From Rhipidocladum racemiflorum (lineage: Eukaryota > Streptophyta > Magnoliopsida > Poales > Poaceae): a DNA stretch of 64,000 nucleotides. How positions within the stretch are numbered: position 1 is the stretch's first letter; each line of letters opens with the position of its first letter. The notes under the pieces were generated by a model. That model saw only the letters and a program-made list of their open reading frames with translations. It made no database searches and was not told where the DNA came from. Position numbers and translations under genes: made by a program. The stretch lies in assembly GCA_036346355.1 (NCBI GenBank), contig CM070572.1, forward strand, positions 5,959,001 to 6,023,000, read 5' to 3'. Positions 1-11,900 of this stretch are shown here, piece by piece.

Positions 1-599
1 TATCTTGTCCTATGCAACACTTTCAAATGCATATCGGCCAAACCAACAGAAAAGATAGGTTGTCTAGGCCGATATACAATTATCCGTATATGAGAAGCGA
101 TGGGCCGATCCATGAAAGGTTGTCAACAGAGCAAGGCGAGTCCTCCCAAAAGCGGGAACTATCGGCTAACACAGAAGAATGGAATCGGCAATGAGATGAG
201 CAATTTAGCCGAAAGATACGAAGCCGATAGAACCTAAACCTCGGTGGTGCCCTCCAGGTCTCGAAGTCACAACGCCGAAGGCTTCAGCGATTGAAAACAC
301 AAGAAGAAAGGGAGGCCGACAAGGAAAGCGAGAGGATCGGATGTTCAACAAGTTAAGACCGATACCGTTTTGAAAAAGAGTGGAGAAAGAAGGAACAGAT
401 CGATAGTGATTCGTAACAATCGATTGAGTCCGGTTCTCCGATGATCCGGATGATACACCACCAATGGATATAAACATGGTATTCGCTCTACCGCCGAGTT
501 CAAAACCGAAGAATCGGTGAAGAAGTGTTCGCCCGATTATGCCTCGGAGCACCAGACGTGTGTTCGAAAAGCCACAAGACATGCATCGGCATCTCAAAA

Positions 600-990
600 C
601 CATTATATCTGAAAGGATATATTAATGGCCGACCGATATCTCGTATGTTGGTCGATGGCGGGCAACAACGATTAATCTAATGCCGTTAAGTACTTTCGTA
701 AAATCGGTAAAGCCGATGAAGACTTGATCAAAACCAATATGGTGCTAAATGACTTCACGGAGACCCGATCGAGGCTAAAGGCGTAATGGTGTCGAATCGA
801 TACGATCGGTAATAAAACTTTGCCGATCGCATTTTTTGTGATTGAAGCCAAAGGTAATTCAAGCGTGCTCCTCGCGGATCGATCCATGCCAATTGTCAGT
901 ATACCATCAACTATGCACCAAAAATTGGTGCGGTGGAACGATGATCTGATTGAAGTCGCATCGCCGACACATCGGCTCATATCGCCATGG
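600..990 (+). pseudogene. Retropepsin (protease) remnant of gypsy element
   Basis: Around 645-660 the plus strand reads Leu-Val-Asp-Gly-Gly, the D-[ST/G]-G/A type active-site loop of LTR-element aspartic proteases. After a one-base frame loss it continues with ATTINLMP, the usual next block. A further piece in a different frame (about 820-975, containing LPIAFFVIEAKG) matches the second half of the domain. The protease would cut the Gag-Pol polyprotein in the particle. Two or more frameshifts make it non-functional. The call rests on motif order and on the RT that follows. Confidence 0.6.
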
Positions 991-1316
991 CTAGCCCTGA
1001 CACCAATTGGCCACACGAAGAAGCCGAATGTATATCAGGGAAAGCCTTGGACAATTGCGATTTTATCTGCGTCGAGAAGTCAGGATTCAAGCCGATCGGC
1101 GTTAAACCTAACACGCTTGATCGGACCAGGCGAAGTAGTAAGAAGATGGAGCACGAGACACTAGCAAAGTTGCGAGGAAAGGGCAAGAAGCTATCGGCAA
1201 GAAGAATACGAGGAAGCCGTCGAGGATTTTGAAGAAGAAAGAAAAGGGTTAGGATTTACTTCACGATTTGCTCAAGAGATTGATATTGGGAAGGTGATAA
1301 CAAAAGACCAACGTTT

Positions 1317-2640
1317 GTGAGTGCCAAACTAGAACCCGGTTATAAAGCAAAGTTGGTCGAAATACTCAAGGAATATAAGGATTGCTTTGCGTGGGAGTAT
1401 TATGAAATGCCAGGTTTAAGCCGACAGCTAGTTGAACATCGGCTACCTATAAAACCTGGATATCGGCCGTTCAAACAGAGCCCTAGGCGGTTTAACCCTA
1501 CGTTGTATGACGCTATAAAGGAGGAAGTAGGACGATTGCTAGAGGCGAAGTTTATCCGGCCATGCCGATACGCTGAGTGGGTCTCAAACATCGTCCCTGT
1601 GAAGAAGAAAAACGGCAAACTTAGGGTATGTGTCGATTTTAGAGATTTGAACAAAGCTACGCCAAAAGACGAGTACCCGATGCCCATAGCCGATATGCTT
1701 ATCGATGCTGCATCTGGGAATAAAATCATAAGTTTTTTGGGACGGAACGCCGGATACAATCAGATATTCATGGCGGCCGATATACCCAAAACGGCTTTCG
1801 GATGTCCGGGGCTTTAGGGCTATATGAATGGAAAGTTATGACCTTCGGTTTAAAAATGCCGGTGCTACTTATCAGCGTGCTATGAACCATATTTTCCATG
1901 ATTTGATCGGCAATCTGTGGAAATATACATCGACGACGTAGTGGTAAAGTCCAAAGAAGACTGCAACATTTAGCCGATCCGGGAAAAATGTTCGAAAGTA
2001 CAAGGTTACATGGGTTAAAAATGAACCCTCTCAAATGTGCTTTGCCGTATCGGTGGACAATTTCTTGGGTTCACGGTGCATGAAGGAGGGATTGAAGTAA
2101 ACCCACCAAAGTGAAAGCCATAGCCGATACTAAACCACCGACAAGTAAAAGGGAGCTGCGGTGTTGATCGGAAAATCAATTACTTGCGACGTTTTATCTC
2201 AAACTTGTCAGACGAATTCGGGCCTTCACACCGCCGCTGAAAATTAAAGATAACCAAGAGTTTAAGTGGGAAGCCGATCAAAGAAGGGCCTTCGACGACA
2301 TAAAAGGTTATCTCGATGAGTCCACCAAGATTGGTCGCGCCAAAACACGGTATACCTTTTAGACTATATATATCGGTGAAGGTGATTCGATTGGAGCAGT
2401 TTTAACACAAGAAACCGATAGGAAGGAACGAGCAATATATTACTTAAGCCGACGCGTCTTCTAGATACGTAAAACCAGGTATCCTTTAGTAGAAAAGTTA
2501 TGCTTGTCATTATACTTTGCTTGCACCAAGTTAAGACATTATATGTCGGCTTCCAAATGCGTTATAATATGCAAAACCGATGTAGTTAAATACATATTAT
2601 CGGCGCCCATCCTGCGGGTCGGCTTGGTAAATGGGCATAT
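1317..2640 (+). pseudogene. Gypsy reverse transcriptase, frameshifted
   Basis: The open stretch 1317-1817 (166 codons) carries the gypsy RT N-terminal blocks: a HRLPIKPGYRPFKQ-like start, then VPVKKKNGKLRVCVDFRDLN and KDEYPMPIADMLIDAASG. The frame then breaks. The palm continues in another frame with VMTFGLKNAGATYQRAMN, and an intact YIDD catalytic box lies at about 1926-1937. Pieces of the RNase H connection domain follow to about 2640. The enzyme would copy the element's RNA. At least two frame changes show that it is a relic. Confidence 0.85.
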
Positions 2641-2761
2641 GCCTTAACAGAGTTTGAGTTATCCTATGAATCGGCTAAATCTGTGAAAGGGCAAGTCGTG
2701 GGCCGATTTTATCACAGGGAGTGAAACATTAGTAGGAACAACTAGTATAACTCCTTGGCAA

Positions 2762-3136
2762 TTGAATTTTGATGGGTCTGTTTGCCAAGAAGGCGAAGGC
2801 ATTGTCGTGATATTAGTTTCACCTAGAAAGCAGGAGTATGACTTCATGTATCGGCTAAATAGCCGATGTTCAAATAATCAAGCAGAATACGAAGCATTAC
2901 TAAGGGGTCTACAATTGTTAGAGAGCATCGGAGTGAGAGACGTCCAAGCTTTTGGAGATTCGATGTTAATTGTACAGCAAGTCAGAGGAGAATACCGATG
3001 CAATGATGATGCACTAAACCAGTACTTGCATCAATGCCTCCAGATCATCGAGATGTTCACTACATTTTCCATAAAACCGACCGAGTCAATTGAACATCCA
3101 TCCAGATTAAACAGTTTACAAAAATCGGTTACATAG
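2762..3136 (+). pseudogene. Gypsy RNase H domain, partial
   Basis: The 124-codon frame begins with a FDGSV block (first catalytic Asp), then has NNQAEYEALLRGLQLLESIG (catalytic Glu) and AFGDSMLIVQQVRGEYRCND (third catalytic Asp), the order of RVT_3-type RNase H in plant gypsy elements. It would remove the RNA strand during reverse transcription. It ends abruptly near 3136, before the final His/Asp region is clear. Integrase, which normally follows, is absent. Confidence 0.8.
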
Positions 3137-3229
3137 CCGATCAAGCAAGTTTTCAGAGCGTCATCCCAAGGTTAAGGCAATATTACAAAAAAGATTGACC
3201 ACACACATGATACCGATGAATCAAAGTTT

Positions 3230-6193
3230 AATGTAGTCCTGATCCGGGCAAATGGGCTCCCAAAGCCGATAGTGCCGCTGCCGCCTTGCCAATGGTAGCT
3301 TGGACACTATCTACAAGTTGTTGGTCGCCTTTGCATCACCCGGAATCGAACTAGTTTGGCCGATTGAGTTTTAACTTGTGCAAAAACCTCGCCAATCTCC
3401 CGCCTCTCGAGCGACGGTGAAGATGTAGAGTCTGAAATGCCAATCTGGCGATCTGCAAGTTCTTTTGTGACCAATGCCAATTGTTCTTCAAGCTTAGCTT
3501 TGGTTGACTCAAGTTCTTGAGCTCTGCTTAGCCGATTTGAGTACGGGCACCTTGATCAAATACGCTCTTCCGATGTTTGGCATCCGCTATGAGCTTGTCC
3601 AAGAGCCGTTGATCGGCTTGCCGGGCTTTCCTCTGCTCGATTCTTATTTTGGCTAACTCCACGCCCGTACCACGATCGTCCAGGTGGCGTACCTCTAGCA
3701 AAGGCATTCATGGCGGCAGAGGGAGATCGGCTTGCATGGCCGCCATAGCATTCCTCAATGGTTGCGTATTGGCGTGAGCGCCTCTGGTTGCATCACCTCG
3801 CCCAAAAGACGATCAAGTCGCTCTTGCATACCAGTCGGGCAAGAACGGCGGCCGATCTTTGGCGCAGAGCTGCTATGATACGCTGGATGTCACCGATAGT
3901 CGTCGGTAGCCATGACTTCCGGTCGTCGGTTCGTCAAGGAAAAGCCAAGCGGTCGGCTAGATCGATCGATGGCACCTTGGGGTCGATCGGGGATCTCGAT
4001 CGGCCAAGGCGAACGGCCGGTGGTAGAGAGAGCGATGGAGGGACAAACGATGTAGCACCTTGGGGATCGGCTATAACCCCCGCTATCTCAGATCTTGATG
4101 GAGATTGCTAAAGAACAAAAGCAAGTCAAGATCACAAGACGTACATAAAGGAAATGACTACACAAACTCACGATGACTACAAAACTTACATCAAGAAATG
4201 AGTGCTCGGAGAGCCATCGGATTGTCGCCTCACGGTGCAGGTGAACGCCGCGATTTCTTCCTCCTCTCAAGTCGACTCAAGTTAAAACCTTAACTACGCC
4301 AATAACATGATAGTCGACACAAAAGAAACTTCTTGAAGTATTTGGCGAGTCAAGTCCGTTAAGGATGGAGCTTGAATATCCAAGTTTCCTGAAGTATACC
4401 CAGTGGTGCCAACAGACTGACCTGGACGTCGTTGTCGGCTACTACTGGCAGAAACATGGGGATCGGTTGATGGCTCACCAAAGACCCGTGCCGACTGGAA
4501 AGATCAAAGGCATTCTAAATAAAAGCCGATACCGGTGAAAACGAAGGGATATAAAAACCACGGTACCTCTACAGCTACTGAAGAGTCGCTATAACCCGAG
4601 CTTGAGCTGGACCCGGAAACTACCGTCGGCTCATGAAAATCGGGAAGGAATAAATGAATTATAGCCGACGAGTCCTGTCCATTAGTATGGCTTCGATATT
4701 CTAGTCCACCATCTGCGAGAACGCAAATCGACCGACGGAATTAAGGACAAAATGTGGCGTTGAGAGGATTTGCAAACCATCGGCTACTTCAAGGATGACC
4801 TCAAGAAGAACATCGTTGGTTACTCGGGCTCGGGGCTCGACACAAGATAATAGGGGGAAAGATGGAATGGTTTGCCCAAAGCCTAATTGACGAGCGTAAA
4901 CCGAAGGGTGGTAAAACTCATAAGATGGCTGAAATGTTCGGTTGCGGGTGTTCAAGCCGACATTTAAGATGCAAGGAGTGAGGATGATTTTGTACAAATC
5001 TAAGGTAGATTGGGGCATCAAGGAGCTATCAGAATCAAGGTGGAGGAATGTTGGGTATGGACAATCGGCTACATCGGTATATTGGAAAAAGTCTTGTTGG
5101 CCGAAGGAAGCCCTATCTAAGGAAAGGAAGAAACTGAGGTATTTGTGCAAGCCGATCGAGTCCATTTTTAACTCTCCTACGAAGACATGATAAACCTCTC
5201 GCCATAGGATCGGCTAGCTCTATATTGTGGAACGACATGCTCAGTGTAATCCTCCCGAGGGAAAGTTGAGCTCCCAGAGGGTTCGGATAGAATAGATCGG
5301 CTAAACATGCAATGAAGCCATGTTTGAATGAACCAAAGAGGACCTCCTATATTACCAACGACGTGTTTGGCAAAGCCGGAAAAAAGTCGGCTACGGATCA
5401 CATACATCATTTGAAATACTGCCCCTAGGAACATCTTGCCAAGGGAAAGCCGATGACCCTCTACTAGACGCTCCGCTACTAGCTGAAAGGTTTGAGTGGG
5501 GCCAAGAGAAGCACCGCAGAAGAGGTATCGGTCTAACCAAAGGTTGAGAAAAGCGGCATGCTCTTCAGCCGATACCGGACCGGTGACTCTATTATTATTC
5601 TGGATATATTTGTACCAACCCTCGCCTTTCTTGCGGATTAGTTTGAAAGAAGGTTTTCCACTAAAGGTCGATAGTCGATCCCCATCCGGCCTAAGACAAG
5701 ACAATGGGCTACATCGAGCGAGTAGGGCCGATTGGGCGGACGGAATAAAAAGCATTGAAAGAATCCGACCAAAAATAACATGCCGCATGCCTACCAAGGG
5801 TTCATTGGCTTGTGGTCGGCTAGACTCAAAGATAGAGACTCCTGGCTATACCCATCCTCTCCCATTCTACCCTCTTTGAGCCGATACCCTAATGAACCAA
5901 GATCTCCATCCTTTCGTGCTAGTAGGCCATGCCCTAAAACTTTTTCCCCATTCGTAAATATTGTATCCAAGAGATAAAGGGAGTCTAGGATCTCGGTATT
6001 GATAATCAGTGTCTGCCGACATACTACCTATCGGTCCTAAGTAGAATTGATTGGAACTTTGAGGAATCGGAATGAATACCTGTGAGGGGTCCATGTCAGC
6101 CGATTTTCGAAAGGACAAAGAGAGGATGATCAAAGCCGATGGTGCCTGATCCGAGAGCTTGAAAGCGTGAAAATGACCGTGGGGGGACCCCAT
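3230..6193 (-). pseudogene. Antisense accessory gene with plant mobile domain, in gypsy element
   Basis: This coding region runs opposite to pol, between RNase H and the 3' LTR. Reading on minus: an N-terminal piece (6193-5867), a central piece (5797-5177) with the plant mobile domain pattern (FLNLWLDRYLFCGASLGP, LVAERLVEGHRLSLGKMFLGA, then NIGGPLWFIQTWLHCMF), a third piece (5165-4701), and a charged coiled-coil-like C-terminal part (about 3700-3400, rich in Glu, Lys, Gln). The pieces are in different frames, so introns, frameshifts or both separate them. Plant mobile domains are known from transposons and from host proteins such as MAIL1/MAIN. The protein's role in the element is unknown. 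I see no host-gene features, so I treat it as element cargo. Confidence 0.6.
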
Positions 6194-6362
6194 ATTTATA
6201 CCGCGATGAAAGAAGGCAAGCGGGCGGGAGCAGTTGCTGCATTAAAAGCGCACTGAGATTATTACGGCGCCATTTAATGGGAAGTTACCAAGAATTTTCG
6301 ACTACAAGCCGATTGCAATTTTTGAAAAGTATCGAGTTCTTTCCAAAAATTGGGGGGGCATA

Positions 6363-7049
6363 TGTTTGCGCCAAAATTCGGTACATGGCAAAATGGGTTT
6401 GAATCGGATAAAAGCAATTGTATGTGTTTGCATCGGAATTCGATGTGTATTGAAATCAGCCCGAGACGGAAAGGAAGCGTTCGCATGGAAAGAAATCATC
6501 AAACGAATCGGAAAAGGAATCCGTTTCTAAAAAGGGAAGGAAATCAGATAATAGGCCGATACGGATAAACGCACCGTATCCGTGTACAACTCGGATCGGC
6601 CAGGCATGTTATAAAAGGAGGTGGGTGCCAGGCGGCAAGAGACAATCAAAATCCAACAACACACATCTACTTTTTACAAGCTTTTCTTTTACATTGTTTT
6701 AGCCTCATAGATCTCTCTGCAAGTCGACGGAATCAACATAGTTGCGCATCGCCGATTGTTGATTTTAGCCGATTTCACCCAGGTTTGATTTGCTTCGTTT
6801 TGTTATGCATCGCCTTCCGGCCGATTTTTACCTTGTATCCGGATCAATCAGAATCGGTTGATCTAGTTATCTCCTAATCGGTTCTTGCCGACTAGCGAAA
6901 AGCCGATAGATCCTTGTTTATCGGCTTCGGTCAAATTACAAATTCTACCTTGTCGATTTCAGGTCAAATCGACTGGCACGCTCTGCAAACCCGGTGTTTG
7001 TCTTGTGTGTTCGAGGCCTAAAACCCCCTTCACGTTTTTGGCACGAACA
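6363..7049 (+). repeat. 3' LTR of the gypsy element
   Basis: A polypurine-like run (ttggggggg) ends just before position 6363. The LTR starts TGTTTGCG and ends CACGAACA, giving matched TG...CA ends with a short terminal inversion. It is about 687 bp long. A TATAAAAG box at 6610-6617 is followed by AGAGACAATC, a plausible start of R. The partner LTR is outside the window, so the boundaries rest on end motifs and on the exact resumption of MITE sequence at 7050. Confidence 0.75.
6610..6617 (+). promoter_or_regulatory. TATA box of gypsy LTR
   Basis: TATAAAAG lies inside the LTR, about 250 bases from its 5' end. This is the expected place for the element's own Pol II promoter and it supports plus-strand orientation. 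Confidence 0.6.
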
Positions 7050-7441
7050 GGATTGTAGAAAACAGCTTTTAAAATTTGGATTGTAAAAGCTGGATTGTTA
7101 AAAGCTAGAGGTTGAAAAGCTGATGGTTGTTTGGCAATCCAGATTATAGTGTGTTTGGATTGCTATTTCTGCTTGGCAAAAGTCTGTGGTACCCTCGATT
7201 ATAGGTTGAAAAGTCTATGTGAACAGTGGGGGGCAATGGTGGGTAATTTTCACTGAAGTTGGATGGGTATTGTGGTCTTTTGCAAAAAAAAAAGCTGAGA
7301 AAAGCTCCTCCAGAGTGGATTGTGGGATTGCTACAATCTGGCATCCAGATTTTTACAATCCAGATTGAAAGCTTCTTGTTTGTTGACCTTTCAGCTTTTA
7401 AAAACAGTTTTCTACAATCCCTAGCAGAAACAAACAAGGCC
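7050..7441. mobile_element. MITE cut by the gypsy insertion
   Basis: The sequence right after the LTR (GGATTGTAGAAAAC, then AGCTTTTAAAA) is the inverse of the sequence at about 7395-7430 (AGCTTTTAAAAACAG, then TTTTCTACAATCC). These are terminal inverted repeats. The right end continues outward with CTAGCAGAAACAAACAAGGC, the 'GCCTTGTTTG' type end of grass MITEs, while the matching outer left end is missing because the LTR begins there. The gypsy element therefore landed inside the left terminal repeat of this MITE. Several GGATTGT/ACAATCC subterminal copies are present. Confidence 0.75.
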
Positions 7442-8320
7442 TTATTCTCGCTCGCTTGGGGGGTGGGCCCCACACGGGGGCGATCGATCGACCTGGCGCC
7501 CATCGAAACGCTCCAGCGGCGGCAAAACATCTCGGCGCCAGTGCAGCAACCATGCATCAAATGTGGGGTGCATGCACGCTTACAACTCAGAGGGCTTGGC
7601 TGGCTGCCTCTCCAAGCTGTTTCGGCCGGGGGGTGGGGGTGGGGGTGGTCCGGCCGGCAACTCAACCACCCCTGTTGATTAGGGCTAAATTGAAGGCGAT
7701 GAAATGCCATGCAGACATGCAGTTGCAATGCTGAGATATTGCGATGGCCCCCACTTACAGCCTGCACCCTGCAGGCTTCTTTGAAGTTTGAACACCGCAC
7801 ACGTACATCTCGTTTCCCATCGGACAGAAGCTACCGCGTACTGCCGCTACGCATCACAGGTCACTCCTCCCCTCCGTTAACGTTTGCTTGTGTTGAATTT
7901 AATGAAAGCTCATCAAACTTTGACTGACAATAACATATAAAAGACATAATCGTGTTACATAAAAGTGGTACTTCGTTAGATTTGTAATCAAAATTAGTTT
8001 ATTAATATGCTACATTTCAAGCTGTTTACTTTTGCATTGTTTAAAAAATTACGGTCAAAGCTTAATCACTCATTGTCAAAACTGAGAACTGAGAAGTAGC
8101 CAATAAGAACGAGAAGAAGTAATTAAATAGGAACGGAGGATGGAGTTCACAACGGGGTAATTAAGCACTGAAGCAGGTCATATCGGCAATGATGAGAGAT
8201 TCCACGAGCCAAACGAATGAACCGGAAAATAGAAAGTGAGTGCATGCTAGCAGCTACAGCTTTACCATGGCAGCTCTGATGTATTTTTTCCCCCTCCATT
8301 ATCTTGAAAAAAAATGAATG
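7442..8320. other. Intergenic, no gene recognised
   Basis: A GC-rich stretch to about 7870 (with a G-rich run near 7630) is followed by AT-rich DNA. Open frames here have no recognisable protein character. Confidence 0.5.
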
Positions 8321-8380
8321 TTCATTAAAGGCTTAACATTGATGGACAGAAGTCAATACCCGAACCATTCATCCTCTGCT

Positions 8381-8405
8381 GCAACAACAACAACAACAAC
8401 AACAA
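8381..8405. repeat. (CAA)n microsatellite
   Basis: About eight CAA/ACA units lie downstream of the HD-ZIP IV stop codon, probably in or near its 3' UTR. Confidence 0.8.
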
Positions 8406-8679
8406 GCTAGACGGGGGTGGACATGGACAGGGACTACCATGGAGAGAGAGAGAGGAACAGGAGGAGAGAACTACCAAAAGAGTGACCGCAGCAAGAGGAA
8501 CGAGACAAGCATGGTGCGTTCTTGACTCCTTCGTTTCATGCAAAGCCGAGACGCGCGCGCGCATAGCATGCATACATAGCAAGCAAGCTCCAAACCCTGT
8601 AAATTAAGAGAGCATCGACCGTAGACAACTAAAGGAAGAAGTGGGCATGCATGCATGAGAGAGCTAGGCTGAATTGCAT

Positions 8680-8681
<2 letters not shown>

Positions 8682-8718
<37 letters not shown>
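8682..8718. repeat. (GA)n microsatellite
   Basis: About 18 uninterrupted GA units lie 240 bases beyond the stop of the HD-ZIP IV gene. On the gene's strand this reads (TC)n. Confidence 0.9.
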
Positions 8719-8720
<2 letters not shown>

Positions 8721-8957
8721 TAGCTGCATGAGCACCGGACGGTGCAGTAACAGCGGCGGCAGCAAGAGCAGCAGCAGCAGGTGAACCCCCAAGCAAGCGA
8801 CACCAAAGGCACACGCAGCCCCCCTCCCCCCACCAACCAAAAACTCCGGTCGCGAACACGGCCTTGAAGAGAATTCACTCCACTCGCGCGCCTCGCTGCA
8901 GGCTGGCGCAGGCGGGGGACGGGGGGAGCTACGCAGGCAGCAGGCAGGCACAGGCCA

Positions 8958-11900
8958 TCAATGGCTGGCGCAATTCAAGGCCGCCTTAATTTGCTCCACA
9001 GTGGTGCTGATGAGGCTGTTGACCGTCGCCACCGATTCGGCGTTCAGCTTCGACGATGGCAGGCTGCTCACCAGGATCTGGAACGCCACCGTCACCAGCG
9101 ACCCCGCCGGCGGGGACCCCAGCGGGTTCGCGCTCGTCGACGCGCCCGGCCGGCCGTCGGGCAGGATCGTGAACCCCGACGGCAGCAGCGGGATGATCGA
9201 CGGGTCCTCGCCGCTCATCACCACGTTCGCCGCCGGGAGGTCGATGGGAGCGTACACCACCAGCGACCCCGACGCGTCAATGCAGCTCTCCTGCAGGATC
9301 AGCATGCTGTTCTGGCTCGCATTCAGGCCCTACACCCACAGATACATGCATACATGCATTTCATTCATCAAACAAGTGAACACGCAACACAAAGCATAGC
9401 TAGCTAGTAACACGTACGCCGACGGCGAAGTGGGACACTATATACTTACCCTTAGCAAGGAGATGCAATTCCCGGCGTGCGAGCCGTTGGGGATGCGCGA
9501 AACCTCTTGCACTGGGTTGCCATGCGACAGCACGTCCCACTACAAGAAACACGAGACACGGCCATATTGTGTTTTGTGAGACGTACGTGACAACGCGACG
9601 AAGCGCGCGGTTAAGGAATCATAATTCTGGACGTCGTGGTGCGGACCTGAGAGCGCGTGTTCTCGTCGCGGACGAACGCGAACACCCGGTCGCACGGGAC
9701 GGGCAGCCAGATGGAGGTGGCGGCGCTGAGCACAACGCCGTTGGGCTGCCCGGGGTCCGTGCTGCGGTGCACCATGACGCGGACGCCCACGTCGTTCGCC
9801 CCCGACAGCGTCGTCCACCGGTGGAGCTGGGAGGCGCTCAGGCTTACGCAGAAGTTGCTCAGCATCCGCTGAGACAGCTTCATCATGCTCCTCTTCCCTT
9901 CCGGCGTCACTGCATGCCAACGAGAAGCGAATTCTTAACCCAAATCCCAATCCCAAATGCATGCGCCGTGCCGTTCAATTTCCATTCTCTGTTCAAATCC
10001 CTAGTTGCGTACCTCCTGCAATGTCTCGGTGCGGCATCCCCCCCGTCACGAGGCACGCGTACCGCTCGCACGCCCTCTGCAGTGCGGCGAGCCACCGGTG
10101 CGCCCCGAACGCCGCGCCGCTCAGGATGAGGTCGCGGTAGAGCAGGTGGATGGGGATCTTGCTCTCCATCTCCATGTGTTCGACCCAGGTCACCTGGTTC
10201 CGCCCACCAAACATCATGACACCCACATTGCAGTTCTGGCACATGGAAACAATAGGGACGTGCGTGAATGGCAGCAGCGCGCGGCGTTGCCTACCTTGGA
10301 GTAGCCATTTGACATGTCGGCGATGAGGCAGCCCGAGGGGAGGCGGCACGAGCGCGACGGCGCGCCGAAACGGGCGTCGCGCTGCAGGTCCACCGAGATG
10401 TCCGCGATTGCCCACAGGCCCTGCTCGATCTGCCGGCAGTAGCGGAGGAAGCAGAACTCGCGCGTCGGCACGACAGGCGACATCACGTGCAGCTCCTCGT
10501 ACATCTGCGGCGTGACACCGATACAAAATACAGTGCCCGTCAATTCGTGCCTAATTGCATGCGTGAAGCAAGCAATCTACGCGTGCAATGGACTCAAGGG
10601 TCATACCAGAAGCAAAGACTCGCTGCGCCCAGCCATGCCGTTCACAAGAACATCTATCGTCCGCGCCTTGGACACGATGGTAGGGAAGAACTCCGTCCAC
10701 TTGCTCTGCGAAAAATAATGACCAGTGCACGTCACGCAAACGATTCCCCGGGAGGCGCAGAAGAAAAAGAAAGGCTAAAAACACAACGAAACGATTAGAA
10801 AGTTTACTCACCGAGTCCATGAACACGTCGATGAGCCCGATGGCGCTCATGAACACGAGGCCCGAGTCGCGGGAGCCCTCGACGTGTACGTCGGGGCCGC
10901 GGAACGAGCTCCCGGGCTTGACGAAGATGCTGTCGTAGGTGTCGACGTTGAGCACTTCGCGGCCGCCGTCGGGGCCGCCCGTCTTGACCCAGAGGCGCTC
11001 GCCGGCCTGCGCCAGCCTGATGAGTTCGTCCATGGCCCGTGTCGCCATCTCGGCCATCATGGGCCGCTCCATCTCCGACACGGGCGTCGGGAGCTGGAAC
11101 GCCAGACCCGACGAGCTGCCGCTGAGGAGGTCCAGGTCCAGCGACGGGCCGAATGCGGCGCTGCCGAGCACGCCGACGGACAGGTCCAGCGACGACATAG
11201 ACAATGACTGCACCGGCGGCAGCTGCGTGATGGGCCGCCCCAGGTACTTGGACGTCAGGCTCGACACCCGGTCAAGCTGCACCCGAAACGCACCAACCGC
11301 GCCGTGTAAGCAAGGTTGCAGTGGCCAGTGGGGAAGGGAGACGGGCATATCGAAATGTGTGAGGTAGCTTAGCTTGCCTCGTCTTTCAGGCGGGTGTTCT
11401 CCATGCGGAGCTTCTGCTCGTCGAAGTAGTCGTCGGCAACGGGCGGGCCGCCGCAGGTGGGGCAGATGACGTTCCTGAGGGCCTCGCGCATGGCGATGTT
11501 CTCGCACCGAATCTTGTCGTTGTCCGCGCGCAGGAAGCAGTTGTCAGCCCGCTCGTGCTGCGCCTGCAAGCCCCCGCCGCACGCGCCGCCAAGCCAAAGA
11601 AGCAACGCCGAGTTAATGGCCGGCTCAACCATAGGAACCACGGGAAAAAGACGTGAAAAAGACGGCAGCTCTGCGAGAGAAACCACGGGGATGGGATACC
11701 TTCATCTGCGTCCGCCGGTTCTGGAACCAGAACTTGATCTGCCTGGGCTCCAGCCCCAACTCGCGGCTCAGCTGCCTCCTCTGGTTCTCGTCCGGGTGCG
11801 GGCACTCCTTGAACATCCTGCGTACAACACCGGCCACCACGTCGCCATTTCATCAGACAAAGAACCCAATAATTCGCGCAGAGGGCAGCGGCGCCGTCGG

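Larger units (their letters stand above)
1..7049 (+). mobile_element. Decayed Ty3/gypsy LTR retrotransposon, 5' end outside window
   Basis: The order on the plus strand is: protease remnant (about 640-980), reverse transcriptase (about 1317-2640), RNase H (2762-3136), an accessory gene on the opposite strand (about 3230-6193) and a 3' LTR (6363-7049). The 5' LTR and probably gag lie left of the window. The reading frame is broken many times, so the copy is dead. No integrase is visible between RNase H and the antisense gene, which follow each other within about 100 bases. The hexamer GCCGAT or its complement ATCGGC recurs densely through the whole block, in sense and antisense coding parts and in the LTR. 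The element sits inside the end of a MITE (see 7050-7441). Confidence 0.85.

Noticed and set aside
8325..8951. Several overlapping minus-strand open frames with Leu/Ser/Ala runs
   Set aside because: They are translations of the GA, CAA and GC-rich tracts beyond the HD-ZIP IV stop codon, with no domain and no splice support.
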